DNA of 63,654 nucleotides, taken from NCBI RefSeq assembly GCF_024519315.1, contig NZ_JANIIC010000063.1, positions 1 through 63,654 of the forward strand. Reading direction: 5' to 3'. Positions 62,007 to 63,654 of the stretch are shown here, in pieces. The notes beneath the pieces are model-generated. The model was not told the origin of the DNA. It worked only from the letters and a program-made list of their open reading frames with translations, and did not search any database. The position numbers were made by a program, and so were the translations under genes. Every line of letters starts with the position of its first letter. Position 1 is the stretch's first letter. Origin of the DNA: Streptomyces malaysiensis subsp. samsunensis. Its GTDB lineage: Bacteria; Actinomycetota; Actinomycetes; Streptomycetales; Streptomycetaceae.

Positions 62007-63251
62007 ATGGGGCAGGGACGGATACTCAACAGCGGAGGGCGCCTCTTCGGGGCGCTCGTCTGCGCGGTCCTCGGGCTGATCTCGCTGGCGTGGATCATCC
62101 GCGATCTGGGCAAGGCCGATGAATCGAGCCATCTGTGGTGGACCTGGGCGGGGCTGCCGTTCCGGGCCACCGGAGGGATCTTCGGCTCCTCCCTGCTCGA
62201 CCTGGTGCTGCTGCTGGTCTACGCGGTCGTCGGGCTCACCGCCCTGCGCTCACCGGCCGCCGCGGGTGCGCTCGGCTCGGTCGCGGTCGTCACCGTGGCG
62301 GTGCGTCTGCCCAGCCTCTGGAACCTGAACTCCGACTGGCTCCAGGGCATCCCCGGCGATCTGAAGACCCGGGCGAACCTCAGCGCGTGGGCGCAGGTGG
62401 TGCTCGCCGGGCTGCTGCTGGCCGTGGTCGCCGCCGCCCGCCGCCCCGCCGACCTGGCTCCGCCCGGCCGGCCCGTGTCGCCCGCCGACCGGCCGCCGGG
62501 CCGCCCCTCGCCCGGGGCGGCGGTCATCGGCGCGCTGTTCCTGGGCGCCGTCGGGGCCGTCATCGCCGCCTGGCAGATCTACTGGGCCCAGGAGCGCGGC
62601 TGGGAGATCTACAAGTACCTGCTCACCGGCAAGCACACGCTGCCCACCCTGCTCTCGGCGCCCGGAGCCTGGACCGCGTGGGCGGCGGTCGCGCTCTGCC
62701 TGGCCGCCACGGCCGCCGCGCTCGCACGCGCCCCGCTGGCGCGCCCGCTGGGGATGACGGCGGCGGCGCTCGTCATGGCCACGGGGATCAGCGAGGCATC
62801 GCTCTACATCAAGCTGGACTATGTGGACCACCTCAGCGATCTGCCCACGGTGGGCGTGCTCAGCGTGCTCACCGGCTTCTTCGAGGCGGTCGCCGGGCTG
62901 ATCGCCCTGATCGCGCTGGCGCGGCTGAGCGTGGAGGAGGACACCGAGGCCCTCGGAGGCATCGGCGGCGCCCCGACGTACGCCGCCTACGGCGGCCAGG
63001 GACCAGGAGGCTTCGACGCCCAAGGGCCCGGGGGCTACGGCGGCGGCTACGGCGGCCAGGGGCCCGGGGGCTACGGGGCCGGAGGCTCCGGAGGTTATGG
63101 CGACGGGGGTTACGGCGGCGGAGGGTACGGCAGCGGTGGCTACGGCCCGCCCCCGCCCAGCCCCCCGCCGCTGGTGCCCCCACCACCCGGGCCCCCACCC
63201 ACCGCGCCCCCGCCCCCCTCCACACCTCCCGCACCCCCACCGGGCTGGTGA
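62007..63251 (+). CDS. Membrane protein with Gly/Tyr- and Pro-rich C-terminal tail
   Basis: 414 aa from ATG 62007 (GGGGAGA 10 bp upstream). Eight or so hydrophobic segments cover residues 10-310; I recognise no family. Residues 325-380 are a run of GGYGGQGPGGYG-type repeats and the last 35 residues are nearly all proline (PPPPSPPPLVPPPP). Such tails are common on Streptomyces membrane and secreted proteins and may be disordered cytosolic extensions. Divergent from bldKA. Confidence 0.75.
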   Translation: MGQGRILNSGGRLFGALVCAVLGLISLAWIIRDLGKADESSHLWWTWAGLPFRATGGIFGSSLLDLVLLLVYAVVGLTALRSPAAAGALGSVAVVTVAVRLPSLWNLNSDWLQGIPGDLKTRANLSAWAQVVLAGLLLAVVAAARRPADLAPPGRPVSPADRPPGRPSPGAAVIGALFLGAVGAVIAAWQIYWAQERGWEIYKYLLTGKHTLPTLLSAPGAWTAWAAVALCLAATAAALARAPLARPLGMTAAALVMATGISEASLYIKLDYVDHLSDLPTVGVLSVLTGFFEAVAGLIALIALARLSVEEDTEALGGIGGAPTYAAYGGQGPGGFDAQGPGGYGGGYGGQGPGGYGAGGSGGYGDGGYGGGGYGSGGYGPPPPSPPPLVPPPPGPPPTAPPPPSTPPAPPPGW

Positions 63252-63307
63252 CGGGGGTTCGGCGTGACCCTGGGGAGCGCGGGCGAGCTCGGCGGACCAG
63301 CGAAAGC

Positions 63308-63654
63308 CGGCGGCGGTGCGGTGGCGCCCCGAAGGGGCGCGGGGCTGTGTCGATATGCGGCTCCGCCGCGCGGGCGCGACCAGCCACGACGGCGCCCCGA
63401 AGGGGCGCGGGGAACTGCGCGACCAGCCACGGCGGCGCGGCGGACGATCGACGGCATGCCTGGGCACTCCCGGCGCAGCGCCTGAGCGGATCAGCGGGGG
63501 TCGGCGGCGGTGCGGTGGCGCCCCGAAGGGGCGCGGGGCTGTGCCGATGTGCGGCTCCGCCGCGTGGGCGCGACCAGCCACGGCGGCGCCGCGGACGATC
63601 GACGGCAGACCAGGGGCGCCCCCGGCGCAGCGCCTGAGCGGATCAGCGGGGGTC
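63308..63654. repeat. Tandem 194-bp repeat with GGCGCCCCGAAGGGGCGC palindromes
   Basis: The palindromic core starts at 63323, 63391 and 63517. The segments that begin at 63323 and 63517 are a direct duplication with a 194-bp period; the second copy runs off the window. Each also holds the GATATGCGGCTCCGCCGCG-type module seen at 27.7 and 34.4-34.9 kb. No gene is present after 63251. Confidence 0.85.

Overview
The window reads as chromosomal DNA of a Streptomyces or a close relative. The DNA is very GC-rich, GTG starts are common, and the gene content is typical of the genus: a bldK-type oligopeptide permease, a WhiJ-like XRE/DUF397 pair beside an anti-sigma-type ATPase, a PAS-GAF-SpoIIE phosphatase, and the actinobacterial (Sdh1-type) succinate dehydrogenase. 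I see no rRNA, tRNA, CRISPR array or complete mobile element.

Region 1 (1-11.3 kb) is accessory and decaying. It holds an integrase remnant, a MacB/FtsX permease fragment butted against an ABC ATPase fragment, a response regulator that has lost most of its receiver domain, an endonuclease VII-domain protein, and an intact YefM-YoeB toxin-antitoxin operon with a clear operator. A disrupted sugar/cyclitol locus follows: HAD phosphatase, zinc alcohol dehydrogenase, RmlD-like reductase with a nonsense codon and a frameshift, APH-fold kinase, and a truncated inositol-monophosphatase joined to a truncated HAD gene.

Region 2 (11.5-17.5 kb) is an apparently intact run on the plus strand: PfkB kinase, HAD phosphatase, family 2 glycosyltransferase, ROK kinase and MFS exporter. 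With region 1 it forms a dense set of opposing kinases and phosphatases, which may be an eroding locus for a sugar or cyclitol derivative.

Region 3 (17.5-27.6 kb) carries housekeeping and regulatory genes: Uma2 protein, M1 metallopeptidase lipoprotein, APH-like kinase, GntR/UTRA regulator, NCS1 permease with a cysteine-rich tail, SPOR-like small protein, Nudix hydrolase and the SpoIIE-type phosphatase. Region 4 (27.8-37.2 kb) holds the sdhCAB operon, an orphan peptide-binding lipoprotein and typA, with repeat-rich spacers bounded by 21-22 bp inverted repeats.

Region 5 (37.5-61.5 kb) is the centre of the window: three complete oligopeptide ABC importers (37.6-43.5 kb plus strand; 46.0-52.1 kb minus strand; 55.3-61.4 kb minus strand). 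The last has the permease-SBP-permease-ATPase-ATPase order of bldKABCDE, the importer needed for aerial-mycelium signalling in S. coelicolor. The other two share the order SBP-permease-permease-ATPase-ATPase and identical 8-bp gene overlaps, so they are probably paralogous copies. Between them lie a WhiJ-like regulatory trio, an epoxide hydrolase, an orphan RHH antitoxin and an acetyltransferase. The window ends with a membrane protein that has a Gly/Tyr- then Pro-rich tail, followed by interspersed repeats.

Recurring patterns not explained by the genes are short tandem arrays that begin on the stop codon of a gene (typA, a permease, a GNAT gene, bldKE, a glycosyltransferase) and several genes whose -10 box lies 6-7 nt before the start codon (probable leaderless mRNAs).
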